A DNA stretch of 62,524 bases. It comes from Clostridiales bacterium. GTDB taxonomy: Bacteria > Bacillota > Clostridia > Christensenellales > Aristaeellaceae. Location: assembly GCA_004555155.1 (NCBI GenBank), contig SFJH01000011.1, positions 1 to 62,524 on the forward strand, in the 5' to 3' direction. Shown here one piece after another: positions 44,161 to 52,327 of this stretch. The notes below the pieces were generated by a model. That model saw only the letters and a list, made by a program, of their open reading frames with translations, searched no databases and was not told where the DNA came from. Position numbers and translations under genes: made by a program. Positions within the stretch are counted from its first letter, which is position 1, and each line of letters starts with the position of its first letter.

Positions 44161-44649
44161 TTGAACGCCTACGAGGTTTTGAACGTTCCGCCCACGGCGA
44201 CGCGCGACGAAATCCGCTCGCGGTACCGCGCGCTGGCCCGCCGCTGGCACCCGGACCGCTTCATGGAAGGACCCGAGCGCGACTGGGCCAACGAAAAGAT
44301 GGCCGAGATCAACGCGGCTTACAGCGCCTGCCTGCAGGATTCCCGCCGCGGCGCGTCCGACGAGAGCGATCAGACGCAGCTCGCCCGCATCGAGGAGCTG
44401 ATCAGCGTCGGCCAGTATCCCGCGGCCCGGCGCATGCTGATGAGCATCGCCACCCGCTGCGCGGAGTGGAACTACCTGTTCGGCGCGGTGCTGATGAAGA
44501 CCTGCGACGTGCAGAAGGCGCTGATCTATTTAAGCGTCGCCGCCCATCAGCAGCCCGACAACGCCAAGTATGCCCGCGCGCTGAAGGAAGCGCAGAGCGC
44601 CCAGCAGAGCGCAAAGCGAGGCTTCTCCGCCCTGCTGCGCCGCCGCTGA
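44161..44649 (+). CDS. J-domain protein with C-terminal tail (DnaJ-like)
   Basis: Co-chaperone-like protein of 162 aa. An N-terminal J-domain (about 1-60) with RRWHPDRF; the HPD motif is at 30-32. There is no Gly/Phe region or zinc finger, so it is a type III J-protein; the C-terminal half (about 80-150) is helical and repeat-like, similar to a short TPR. A TTG start at 44161 is chosen because AGAGGTG lies six bases upstream; the GTG of that site is the only nearer alternative. It should work with the DnaK of this genome, but its client is unknown. It has its own promoter and terminator. Confidence 0.85.
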   Translation: MNAYEVLNVPPTATRDEIRSRYRALARRWHPDRFMEGPERDWANEKMAEINAAYSACLQDSRRGASDESDQTQLARIEELISVGQYPAARRMLMSIATRCAEWNYLFGAVLMKTCDVQKALIYLSVAAHQQPDNAKYARALKEAQSAQQSAKRGFSALLRRR

Positions 44650-44659
44650 GCCGCAGACA

Positions 44660-44689
44660 GCCGTCCGAAATGCTTCGGGCGGCTTTTTT
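44660..44689 (+). terminator. Terminator after the J-domain protein gene
   Basis: A 10-bp stem with one wobble (44660-44669 with 44674-44683, loop ATGC) followed by TTTTTT. Confidence 0.92.
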
Positions 44690-44756
44690 CTGCCCAAACC
44701 GCCTTCATCAGCGTGTCGGAGATGCGTTTTTTGCCGCGAAATGCTGATTTACCATA

Positions 44757-44785
44757 TTGTAACTTTCGTCGGATTGTGCTATAAT
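44757..44785 (+). promoter_or_regulatory. Promoter of the secreted protein gene
   Basis: TTGTAA (44757-44762), 17-base spacer, TATAAT (44780-44785), 35 bases before the start. Confidence 0.85.
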
Positions 44786-44819
44786 ATTCCGGAATATTGA
44801 GAAGAGGGAGTCCTTTCAC

Positions 44820-45911
44820 ATGAAGAACCGCATCCTTTCCCTTCTGCTGGTCGCCCTGCTCGCGATCGGCACGTTCGCCTGCGCCGCTTCCGCCGAAGAG
44901 GCGAGCGCCATCAATCTGTATGACACCAGCCTGATCGTGGGCGGCAAGACCTACACCTTCCCCATTTCCGTGGCCGATCTGACCGCAATGGGCGTGAGCG
45001 TTCCCGACGTCACCGGCCTGACCGAGGGCAAGTATTACTATGAGGTGCCCGTGGACGACGGCCGCAACCCCTTCTCCGTGCGCGTGGACTACGTCACCAC
45101 CACCGAGGATCCCTTCTGGGCCACCGGCGTCAATCTGAACAGCGACAAGCATGCCGGCCAGTCTGTGGGTGGCCTGGTGCTGGGCGAGACCACGATGAAG
45201 GACGTCGTGGACGCCTGCGGCCCGGACGAATACGGCAACACCTACGAAAAAGACAGCCTCACCTATTTCACCTTCGGCAACCACTACAACTGGTTCCTGT
45301 ACTTTGAAAGCGCCAGCGAAAACGCGAAGCTGACCCGGCTGTCCATGAACAACGAACTGGTCACCACCTACGGCGATGTGGACACCTCCAAGACCGGCGT
45401 ACAGGAGGAGAACCTGCCCGATCCGGCCAGCCTGCCCTTCAATTCCTACATTCTGGACGGCAAGCTCTATCAGAAGGGCGCGACCGTGCAGGATCTGCTG
45501 GACAACGGCTGGGTGCTGCCCGCCGATCATCCGGCCGACACCGCCGTGGAAGTCGGCAGCTCCAGCATGATTTACGGCGAACACACGTACATGTACAACG
45601 GCGTTGGCCTGATTTACGTGAGCGCGTTCAACTACGGCGGCGAGGAATGCACGCTGGCCGAGTGCACCATCAACAAGATCAAAACGTCCGCCCTCCTGAA
45701 CGGCGCTCTGACCTGCGCCGACGGCATCCAGCCCGGCGTGACCACCCTGAGCGAGGCTGCCGCCACCCTGGGCACTCCCTCCAAGGACAGCACCGACGAA
45801 GACGGCGTGCGCACCGTGGAGTTCGAGGTGCTCAACGGCGTGACCTACGAGCTGACCGTGGACGCGGACGAGCTGGTCACCGCCATCGCCATCGGAGGCC
45901 TGCAGGGCTGA
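44820..45911 (+). CDS. Secreted protein of unknown function
   Basis: 363 aa. A clear signal peptide (MKNRILSLLLVALLAIGTFA..., cleavage near ASA-EE, residue 25) and an acidic mature part with no membrane helix. The mature part shows an internal repeat in outline: both halves contain KTYTFPISVADLTAMGV / KLYQKGATVQDLLDNGW-like units (a field name, then a short beta-strand pair, then a helix), and both are followed by segments reading GETTMKDVVDACGPDEYG and GVTTLSEAAATLGTPSKD. These latter resemble the BLIP/SmpA-like modules that sense or inhibit enzymes, but I would not assign that. Single-gene unit with its own promoter and terminator. Confidence 0.8.
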   Translation: MKNRILSLLLVALLAIGTFACAASAEEASAINLYDTSLIVGGKTYTFPISVADLTAMGVSVPDVTGLTEGKYYYEVPVDDGRNPFSVRVDYVTTTEDPFWATGVNLNSDKHAGQSVGGLVLGETTMKDVVDACGPDEYGNTYEKDSLTYFTFGNHYNWFLYFESASENAKLTRLSMNNELVTTYGDVDTSKTGVQEENLPDPASLPFNSYILDGKLYQKGATVQDLLDNGWVLPADHPADTAVEVGSSSMIYGEHTYMYNGVGLIYVSAFNYGGEECTLAECTINKIKTSALLNGALTCADGIQPGVTTLSEAAATLGTPSKDSTDEDGVRTVEFEVLNGVTYELTVDADELVTAIAIGGLQG

Positions 45912-45930
45912 TCCTTTCCCTTTTCCACAA

Positions 45931-45963
45931 TCCGAGGAGGAGAACCGGCGGTTCTCCTCCTTT
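45931..45963 (+). terminator. Terminator after the secreted protein gene (left copy)
   Basis: AGGAGGAGAACC pairs with GGTTCTCCTCCT around GGC, followed by TT. The same 33-base sequence, with one change, occurs again at 46184-46216, on the other side of element copy C. Confidence 0.85.
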
Positions 45964-45965
45964 GC

Positions 45966-46183
45966 GTGTCAAAAAAGTCTTTTTGACACTTTCCATGAAA
46001 ATCTGAGGATTTTCATGGAGCAGGAGGAAGACTGCGGAAATCTGAAAATCTCACGATTTTCCGGGCGATTTCCTGTCGGAAGGTATTCTTTTTCCGCCGC
46101 TGACGCTTGCGGAAAAAGACGGGCGCGCCGTACACGCCGCCGCGCCCGATTTTCAGGCGGTTCTGTACATGTTTTTTCGACAG
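45966..46183 (-). repeat. Dispersed MITE-like element, copy C
   Basis: About 218 bp, in reverse orientation. Read on the minus strand it starts CTGTCGAAAAAACATG and ends with a hairpin GTGTCAAAA/TTTTGACAC, again giving imperfect terminal inverted repeats. It shares the core GCGCGGCGGC-x-TGTACGGCGCGC and CTTTTTCCGCAAGCGTC with copy A and has an additional stem around ATGAAAATCCTCAGATTTTCAT. It is flanked by the 33-base direct repeat. Confidence 0.78.
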
Positions 46184-46216
46184 TCCGAGGAGGAGAACTG
46201 GCGGTTCTCCTCCTTT
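46184..46216 (+). terminator. Terminator hairpin (right copy)
   Basis: Second copy of the 33-base terminator sequence, here followed by TTTTTT. Which of the two is the original end of the upstream gene cannot be decided. Confidence 0.8.
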
Positions 46217-46250
46217 TTTCGGCCGCGAACGTTAAAATCCCATGCAGTCC

Positions 46251-46279
46251 TTTACAACGCGGCCGAAAGCGGCTATAAT
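46251..46279 (+). promoter_or_regulatory. Promoter of the ileS T-box transcript
   Basis: TTTACA (46251-46256), 17-base spacer, TATAAT (46274-46279). Confidence 0.82.
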
Positions 46280-46289
46280 AATGGAGCAA

Positions 46290-46545
46290 TCATCTGCCTT
46301 GATGAGGAATGCCCGGGAAACGCCGACGCGCAGCGAGCCGGAGTATGGTGCAAGTCCGGACGGAAGCATCCGCGGGGAATCGCCTCTGAGCAGCGAACCG
46401 AACGTCATCCGATCAGTAGGCTTCGCCGGGATCGCCCGTTACAGCGAAACAAGTGGGCATATATCCGAATATATGTCAATTTGGGTGGTACCGCGAAGAT
46501 CTTCGTCCCATTGCCATGGGAACGAGGATTATTTTTTACCCCGAC
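46290..46545 (+). promoter_or_regulatory. T-box riboswitch leader of ileS
   Basis: A tRNA-sensing leader controlling isoleucyl-tRNA synthetase. The diagnostic T-box sequence TGGGTGGTACCGCG is at 46482-46495. A terminator stem follows (CTTCGTCCCAT with ATGGGAACGAGG, about 46499-46530) with ATTTTTT at 46531-46537. The 5' part holds a long Stem I. The specifier codon is assumed to be ATC from the downstream gene; I did not fix its position with certainty. Uncharged tRNA-Ile would be expected to favour the antiterminator and let ileS be made. Confidence 0.92.
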
Positions 46546-46567
46546 GACGACTTTGGAGGAATCTGAA

Positions 46568-49500
46568 ATGTTTGAGAAAGTTTCCACCTCGATGGACTTC
46601 CTCGCCCGCGAAAAGGAAGTTCTGAAGTTCTGGAAGGACAACAACATCTTCAAAAAGTCCGTGGACCTGCGCAAGGGCCAGGACACGTTCACCTTCTTCG
46701 ACGGCCCGCCGACCGCCAACGGCAAGCCCCACATCGGCCACATCGAGACCCGCGCCATCAAGGACCTGATCCCGCGCTATCAGACCATGAAGGGCAAGAA
46801 CGTGCTGCGCAAGGCCGGCTGGGACACCCACGGCCTGCCCGTGGAGCTGGAGGTCGAAAAGCTGCTCGGCCTGGACGGCAAGGAGCAGATCGAGGCCTAC
46901 GGCCTGGAGCCGTTCATCAAGAAGTGCAAGGAATCCGTCTGGAAGTACAAGGGCATGTGGGAGGAGATGTCCGACCGCGTGGGCTTCTGGTGCGACATGG
47001 AGGATCCCTATGTCACCTATGAGGACAACTACATCGAATCCGAATGGTGGTCCCTGAAGGAGATCAGCAAGAAGGGCCTGCTCTACAAGGGCCACAAGAT
47101 CGTGCCCTACTGCCCCCGCTGCGGCACCGCGCTGTCCAGCCACGAGGTCTCCCAGGGCTACAAGACCGTGAAGGAGCGCTCCGCCGTGGTGCGCTTCAAG
47201 GTCGTGGGTGAGGAAAACACCTTCTTCTACGCCTGGACCACCACCCCCTGGACGCTGCCCAGCAACGTCGCCCTCTGCGTCAACCCCGACGAGACCTACG
47301 CGAGGTTCGACTTCGAGGGCCGCACCGTCATCATGGGCGACGCCCTGATCGAGAAGGTGCTGGGCGAGGGCACCGAGGTCGCCAACAAGACCACCTTCCC
47401 CGGCCGTGATCTGGTGGGCATGAAGTATGAGCCGCTGTTCGACTTCCAGCGCGCCGCGCTGGGCAACGTGCCCAACGCCGCCAACGCCTGGCAGGTCATC
47501 GCCGACGGCTATGTCACCATGTCCGACGGTACCGGCATCGTGCACATCGCCCCCGCGTTCGGCGAGGACGACGCCCGCGTGGGCCGCGCCTACGACATCC
47601 CCATGCTCCAGCTGGTCACCCCCAAGGGCGAGATGAGCCCCGAGACCCCCTGGGCCGGCACCTTCGTGAAGAAGGCCGATCCCATCATCCTGGAGCAGCT
47701 GGACAAAGAGGGCAAGCTGGTCTCCGCGCCGGTGTTCGAGCATGACTACCCCTTCTGCTGGCGCTGCGACACGCCGCTGATCTACTACGCCCGCGGCGGC
47801 TGGTTCATCAAGATGACCGCGCTGCACGATGCTCTGATGGCCAACAACCAGACCATCAACTGGATGCCCGAGAACATCAAGGACGGCCGCTTCGGCAACT
47901 TCCTGGACAACGTCATCGACTGGGCGCTGTCCCGCGAGCGCTACTGGGGCACGCCGCTGCCGGTGTGGGTCTGCGAATGCGGCCATCAGCACGTGATCGG
48001 CTCCCGCCAGGAGCTGATCGAGCTGGGCGACAACGTCGACCCCAACATCGAGCTGCACCGCCCCTATATCGACGCCGTCACCATCACCTGCCCGAAGTGC
48101 GGCAAAAAGATGCACCGCACGCCGGAGGTCATCGACTGCTGGTACGATTCCGGCTCCATGCCCTTCGCCCAGTGGCACTATCCCTTTGAAAACAAGGAGA
48201 TCTTCGAGCAGCGCTTCCCCGCGGACTTCATCTCCGAGGCCATCGACCAGACCCGCGGCTGGTTCTATTCGCTGATCGCCATCGGCACGCTGGTCTTCGG
48301 CCAGAGCCCCTACAGGAACTGCCTGGTCATGGGCCACGTTCAGGACGCCGAGGGCCGCAAGATGAGCAAGCACATCGGCAACGTGGTGGATCCGTGGGAG
48401 GTTCTGGACAAGCAGGGCGCGGACGCCGTGCGCTGGTACTTCTACGCCTCCGGCTCCCCGTGGCTGCCCACCCGCTTCTCCGGTGAGCTGGTCAGCGAGC
48501 TGCAGAGCAAGTTCATGGGCACGCTGTGGAACACCTACGCCTTCTTCACCATGTACGCCGCCATCGACGACTACAAGCCCGCCGAGGTCTGTCCGAGTAC
48601 AAGATTACCGAGACCGCCCGCGCCATCCAGAGCTTCGTGGACGAGCTGTCCAACTGGTACGTCCGCCTGAGCAAGCAGCGCTTCTGGGGCAAGGAGTGGA
48701 CCGGCGACAAGAAGGCCGCCTATGAGACGCTGTACACCGTGCTGGTCACGCTGTCCAAGATCGCCGCGCCCTACATCCCGTTCATGACCGAGAGCATGTA
48801 TCGGAATCTGGTGGCCGCCAACGTTCCCGGCGCGCCGGAATCCGTCCACCTGTGCGATTTCCCCGGCTATGACGAGTCCCTGATCGACGCCGATCTGGAA
48901 GCCCAGATGGAGGAGGTCATGGCCGCCGTTCAGCTGGGCCGCGCCTGCCGCAGCACCGCGAACATCAAGGTCCGCCAGGCCCTGAGCACGCTCTATGTCA
49001 AGGGCGCGACGCTCTCCGACGAGTGCGCCGGGCTCATCAAGAGCGAGCTCAACGTCGAGGAGGTCAAATTCATCTCCGACGCCCGCGCCTTCACCACCTA
49101 TCAGATCAAGCCCCAGATGCGCACCCTCGGCCCGCGCTACGGCAAGCTCCTGGGCAAGATCGGCGCGCACCTCAAGGAGGTCGACGGCAACGAGTTCGTC
49201 GACGCCTTCGACCGCGGCGAAACCGTGAAGTTCGACATCGACGGCGCCACCGTCGAGCTGTCCCGCGACGACTGCCTCATCTCCCCCGCCCAGAAGCCCG
49301 GCTTCGTCGCCGAGTCCGAGCGCGATATGACCGTCGTCATCGACACCAACCTCACCCCCGAGCTCATCGAAAAGGGCTTCGTCCGCGAGGTCATCTCCAA
49401 GCTGCAAACCATGCGCAAGGAGGCCGGCTTCGACGTCGTCGACCGCATCTCCGTCACCTACGCCACCACCGATACCCTCGCCCCCGTCATCGCGAAGAGC

Positions 49501-49629
49501 GCCGACGCCATCGCCGACGCCGTCCTCGCCACCTCCATCACCGCTGCCCCCGCCCCCGCCTCCGCCTACGCCAAGTCCTGGAACATCAACGGCGAAAAGG
49601 CCGAGCTGAGCGTGGAGAAGAACGGGTAA
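46568..49629 (+). pseudogene. ileS: Isoleucyl-tRNA synthetase, disrupted by internal deletion and frameshift
   Basis: Charges tRNA-Ile; sequence is of the eukaryote-like (type 2) IleS class. ATG at 46568 follows TTGGAGG. The first 673 or so codons are normal: GPPTANGKPHIGHIETR (HIGH-type motif near residue 55), the editing domain, and GRKMSKHIGN (KMSKS-type motif near 598). At about 48588 the frame breaks: residues ...DDYKPAEV run into an unrelated frame that ends at 48670. The proper sequence resumes in another frame from about 48594 (LSEYKITETARAIQSFVDEL) and continues to 49629. In homologues some 25-35 residues lie between these points, so 3k+1 bases are missing at the start of the anticodon-binding domain. 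Because this gene is normally essential, an assembly error is as likely as a true lesion. Confidence 0.85.
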
Positions 49630-49651
49630 GAGGTACGGGAGAGACACGGGA

Positions 49652-50089
49652 GTTTTTGCGGGGGAGGGATTTCTTTGGAAAAAGAAATCCCTCCCCCGCG
49701 CCCCCTCCAAAGAAACCGCTTGATGAGGATTCTTGCTCGAAGGGGCGTTTCGTTCCTTTTACGGGCGAAATCGAGCCGAACGGCGGCTCGATTTCGCGTT
49801 TTTGGGGGAAGCAGTTTTTACGGGGATGTCTTTGGAAAAAGCCATCTTTCCCCAAAGAGACCCCTTGATGGGGGTTCTTGCTTGAAGGGATGTTCGTTCC
49901 TGTTACGGGCGAAATCGAGCCGGACGGCGGCTCGATTTCGCGTTTTGGGGGAAGCAGTTTTTGCGGGGATTTCTTTGGAAAAGGCCTCTCCCTCCATAGA
50001 GACCGCTTGATGGGGATTTTGCTTGAAGGGGTGTTTCGTTTCTGTTACGGGCGAAATCGAGCCGAACGGCGGCTCGATTTCGCGTTTCC
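49652..50089. repeat. Three tandem copies of a 130-160 bp hairpin repeat
   Basis: Copies at 49652-49813, 49814-49956 and 49957-50089. Each starts GTTTTT(G/A)CGGGG, contains CTTTGGAAAA, CTTGATG-GG and TACGGGCGAAATC, and ends with the inverted repeat GCGAAATCGAGCCG / CGGCTCGATTTCGC around a 5-base loop (first copy 49765-49778 with 49784-49797). Copy 1 also has a perfect stem of about 19 bp (49658-49676 with 49681-49699). The 569 bases between ileS and ruvA hold only this array and the terminator at 50109; I see no gene. Confidence 0.88.
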
Positions 50090-50108
50090 CTCGAAAAACA
50101 TAGCAGCG

Positions 50109-50148
50109 CAAAAGCCGTGCGGCCCGTTTACAGGCTGCACGGCTTTTG
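50109..50148. terminator. Bidirectional terminator between ileS and ruvA
   Basis: A perfect 12-bp stem CAAAAGCCGTGC/GCACGGCTTTTG (50109-50120 with 50137-50148); A-rich left arm and T-rich right arm let it act in both directions. Confidence 0.85.
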
Positions 50149-50198
50149 TGGATGCGGAGCGGATGTGATCCCTGTTTCCAAGGAGAATCTGCCCGCTT

Positions 50199-50792
50199 CT
50201 ATTTTCCGCCCTTCAGGGCGAGGAAGATCAGCTGGTTGACGTCGGTGGTCTGACCGGCGACGCGGGCCACGGACTTCGCCGCTTCCGCGGAGCTGTAGCC
50301 CAGCGCCAGAAGCGCCTCGATGGCCTCGGCTTCGGGGCCGCTGGCGGAGACCGCAGGCGCCGTCGAAGCGGCCGCGCCCACCAGCTGCTCGTCGTCGATC
50401 TTGTCCTTCAGCTCCAGCACCAGGCGCTGCGCCGTCTTTTTGCCGATGCCGGGCACGCGGGTCAGCGCGTTCGCGTCGCCGGAGACCAGCGCGATGGACA
50501 GATCCCGCACGCTCATCGCCGAGAGAATCTGCAGGGCCGTCCGCGAGCCGACGCCGGTCACGCCCTTCAGGCGCTCGTACATCCGCTTTTCCTCGCGGCT
50601 GTGGAAGCCGAACAGCTCCATCGCGTCCTCGCGCACGTTCAGGACGCAGTACAGCTTCATCCGCTCGCCCACCGGCGGCGCGACGGACAGCGTCGCCCCG
50701 CTGACATTGAGCAGATATCCCACGCCGTGACAGTCGATCACCAGATAATCGGTTCCCTTTTCGGCCACAATGCCGTCGATATGCGCAAACAT
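50199..50792 (-). CDS. ruvA: Holliday junction DNA helicase subunit RuvA
   Basis: Tetrameric junction-binding subunit of the RuvAB branch migration motor; 197 aa. OB-fold N-terminus (MFAHIDGIVAEKGTDYLVIDCHGVGY), then the two HhH motifs (LKGVTGVGSRTALQIL and LTRVPGIGKKTAQRLV), a linker and the C-terminal RuvB-binding domain (LLALGYSSAEA). Length normal. It starts nine bases after ruvC. The usual downstream ruvB is not here; the array and ileS follow instead. Confidence 0.95.
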   Translation of the reverse strand: MFAHIDGIVAEKGTDYLVIDCHGVGYLLNVSGATLSVAPPVGERMKLYCVLNVREDAMELFGFHSREEKRMYERLKGVTGVGSRTALQILSAMSVRDLSIALVSGDANALTRVPGIGKKTAQRLVLELKDKIDDEQLVGAAASTAPAVSASGPEAEAIEALLALGYSSAEAAKSVARVAGQTTDVNQLIFLALKGGK

Positions 50793-50801
50793 GATTGCCT
50801 C

Positions 50802-51296
50802 CTACTGAATCTTGAACAGATGTTTGGCGTGCATGCTGTTGGCGTGGGTCAGCGCCACCGCCAACGCGTCCGCCGCATCGTCCGGCTTCGCGATTTCCTT
50901 CATGTTCAAAAGCATCTTCACCATCATCTGCACCTGATGCTTGTCCGCGCCGCCGTAGCCGGTGACCGCCTGCTTGATCTGCATCGGCGTGTACTCGTAC
51001 AGATTCGGCGTGCGCTCCACCACCGCCACCAGCGCGACGCCGCGCGCCATGCTCACCGCCATGCCGGTGGTGATGTTCTTGGAGAAGAACAGCTCCTCAA
51101 AGGCCACGTCGTCGGGCTGATAGATGTCCATCAGCTGGTTCATGCCCCGGGAGATTGCCTGCAGCCGATAGGGCATCGGCTGTCCTGCGGGCGTGTTCAG
51201 CGTGCCGTACTGGATGACGCGCCGCTTGTCGTTTTCCACTTCGATGACCCCGTAGCCCAGCGTCGCCAGACCCGGGTCAATGCCCAGTATGATCAT
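50802..51296 (-). CDS. ruvC: Holliday junction resolvase RuvC
   Basis: Endonuclease of 164 aa that cuts Holliday junctions. RNase H-like fold with the catalytic acids in LGIDPGLATLGYG (Asp in the first strand), FEELFF (Glu) and later KPDDAADALAVA (Asp pair). ATG at 51296 gives the family N-terminus MIILGIDPGL; an open frame runs back to 51326 but would add ten residues of no match. Works with RuvA next door. Confidence 0.95.
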   Translation of the reverse strand: MIILGIDPGLATLGYGVIEVENDKRRVIQYGTLNTPAGQPMPYRLQAISRGMNQLMDIYQPDDVAFEELFFSKNITTGMAVSMARGVALVAVVERTPNLYEYTPMQIKQAVTGYGGADKHQVQMMVKMLLNMKEIAKPDDAADALAVALTHANSMHAKHLFKIQ

Positions 51297-51357
51297 TTCC
51301 CAAATGATTCCTTTCGTCAATTCCACACAATCATACCGAAAACCCCGGCGATTGTCA

Positions 51358-51388
51358 AGAAAAAGCGCGCTCCATCGCGGAAGCGCGC
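51358..51388 (-). terminator. Terminator of the DUF4870 gene
   Basis: GCGCGCT/AGCGCGC stem (51365-51371 with 51382-51388) followed on the minus strand by UUUUUC. Confidence 0.75.
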
Positions 51389-51405
51389 AGGTCGACGAAC
51401 CCGTT

Positions 51406-51744
51406 TCACGGCAGCAGCCGAAAGCCGCCCACGTAGGGCAGTTCCGTGACGCGGCCGTCCGTCATCATCATCGCAAAGCAAACGATCCCGATGCAGAACA
51501 GCGCGAAGCTCGCCAATCCGCCCACCAGCGTAAACAGCCAGCCGATGAACGGCACGATGGCGAAGATGTTGAACAGCACGCTCACCAGCACCATCAGCAC
51601 CCACAGGATCAGCCCCTGATTCGCACAATACCGCCCCACCTTCGAATCCCCGCACTTGATCAGCGGAATGAAAAAGACGATGTAGCCCAGCGCGGCCATC
51701 GTGCGGTTTTTCTCAAGATCCTCCGGGGTAAAATCCCGATCCAT
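51406..51744 (-). CDS. DUF4870-like small membrane protein
   Basis: 112 aa with three hydrophobic helices (about 17-32, 45-70 and 75-97). The opening DRDFTPEDLEKNRTMAALGYIVFFIPLI and CANQGLILW resemble the DUF4870/YccF-like group of unknown function found across Firmicutes. GGAGGG site before ATG. It has its own promoter, divergent from the MarR gene, and a terminator. Confidence 0.78.
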   Translation of the reverse strand: MDRDFTPEDLEKNRTMAALGYIVFFIPLIKCGDSKVGRYCANQGLILWVLMVLVSVLFNIFAIVPFIGWLFTLVGGLASFALFCIGIVCFAMMMTDGRVTELPYVGGFRLLP

Positions 51745-51776
51745 CTTCGTCCCTCCTTCGGCTTTCGATTGATTCC

Positions 51777-51805
51777 ATTATACTCCCGGAAGGAAAATTT
51801 GTAAA
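51777..51805 (-). promoter_or_regulatory. Promoter of the DUF4870 gene
   Basis: On the minus strand TTTACA (51800-51805), 17-base spacer, TATAAT (51777-51782). Confidence 0.82.
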
Positions 51806-51821
51806 GAGCGCGTTTCCCCGC

Positions 51822-51850
51822 TTGACTTTTCGCCGGGGTGGGATTATACT
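51822..51850 (+). promoter_or_regulatory. Promoter of the MarR/TSUP unit
   Basis: TTGACT (51822-51827), 17-base spacer, TATACT (51845-51850). It lies back to back with the DUF4870 promoter. Confidence 0.85.
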
Positions 51851-51858
51851 CCCTTTTA

Positions 51859-51872
51859 GTTCAAAATAGAAC
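51859..51872. promoter_or_regulatory. Inverted repeat, possible MarR operator
   Basis: GTTC-AAAATA-GAAC lies just after the -10 box and near the transcription start of the MarR gene, the usual place for an autoregulatory site of this family. The arms are short, so this is tentative. Confidence 0.5.
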
Positions 51873-51886
51873 AATCGAGGTGCGGC

Positions 51887-52318
51887 ATGAACGCGAGTGA
51901 AGTGAAATCGCTGGTGACGCTGGGCAAGCGGGCGTACGGTCAGGCCATGGAGCCGGTGTGTTTGCGGCACGGGATCACGCGCATGGAGCTGGATGTGCTG
52001 CTGTTTCTGGCCAACAATCCCGGTCACGACACGGCGGCGGAGCTGGTCAGCCTGCGCGGGCTGACCAAGTCCCATGTTTCCGCTGCCGTCGCCGCGCTGG
52101 AGAGCCGCGGACTTTTGTCGCGCTGCCACCGCGACGGCAACCGCAAGACCGTCCATCTTGCGCCGCTGCCCGGGGCGGAGCCGGTGATCGCGGACGGCCA
52201 GGCTGCGCAGCAGCGGCTGTACGCGGCGCTGCTGCAGGGCTTTGCGCCGGAGGAGTGCGCGATGCTGCAGCGCGCGGGCGACCGGTTTGTGGAGAATTTG
52301 CACAGAATACTGGAATGA
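51887..52318 (+). CDS. MarR-family transcriptional regulator
   Basis: 143 aa winged-helix regulator. The core helix-turn-helix is LVSLRGLTKSHVSAAVAALESRGLL, followed by the wing CHRDGNRKTVHL. It is followed after nine bases by a TSUP exporter gene and is probably its local repressor; the ligand is unknown. Confidence 0.9.
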   Translation: MNASEVKSLVTLGKRAYGQAMEPVCLRHGITRMELDVLLFLANNPGHDTAAELVSLRGLTKSHVSAAVAALESRGLLSRCHRDGNRKTVHLAPLPGAEPVIADGQAAQQRLYAALLQGFAPEECAMLQRAGDRFVENLHRILE

Positions 52319-52327
52319 GGTGATTCG

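Noticed and set aside
44152..44649. GTG at 44152 as start of the J-domain protein
   Set aside because: That GTG is part of the AGAGGTG ribosome site for the TTG at 44161, and the J-domain needs no extra residues.
45969..46289. Minus-strand frame over element copy C
   Set aside because: Its translation resembles that of copy A only because the DNA is repeated; it runs across a terminator and the ileS promoter and has no ribosome site.
49023..49868. Extra plus-strand frame at the end of ileS and into the tandem repeat
   Set aside because: Arg/His-rich out-of-frame translation of ileS; no start signal.
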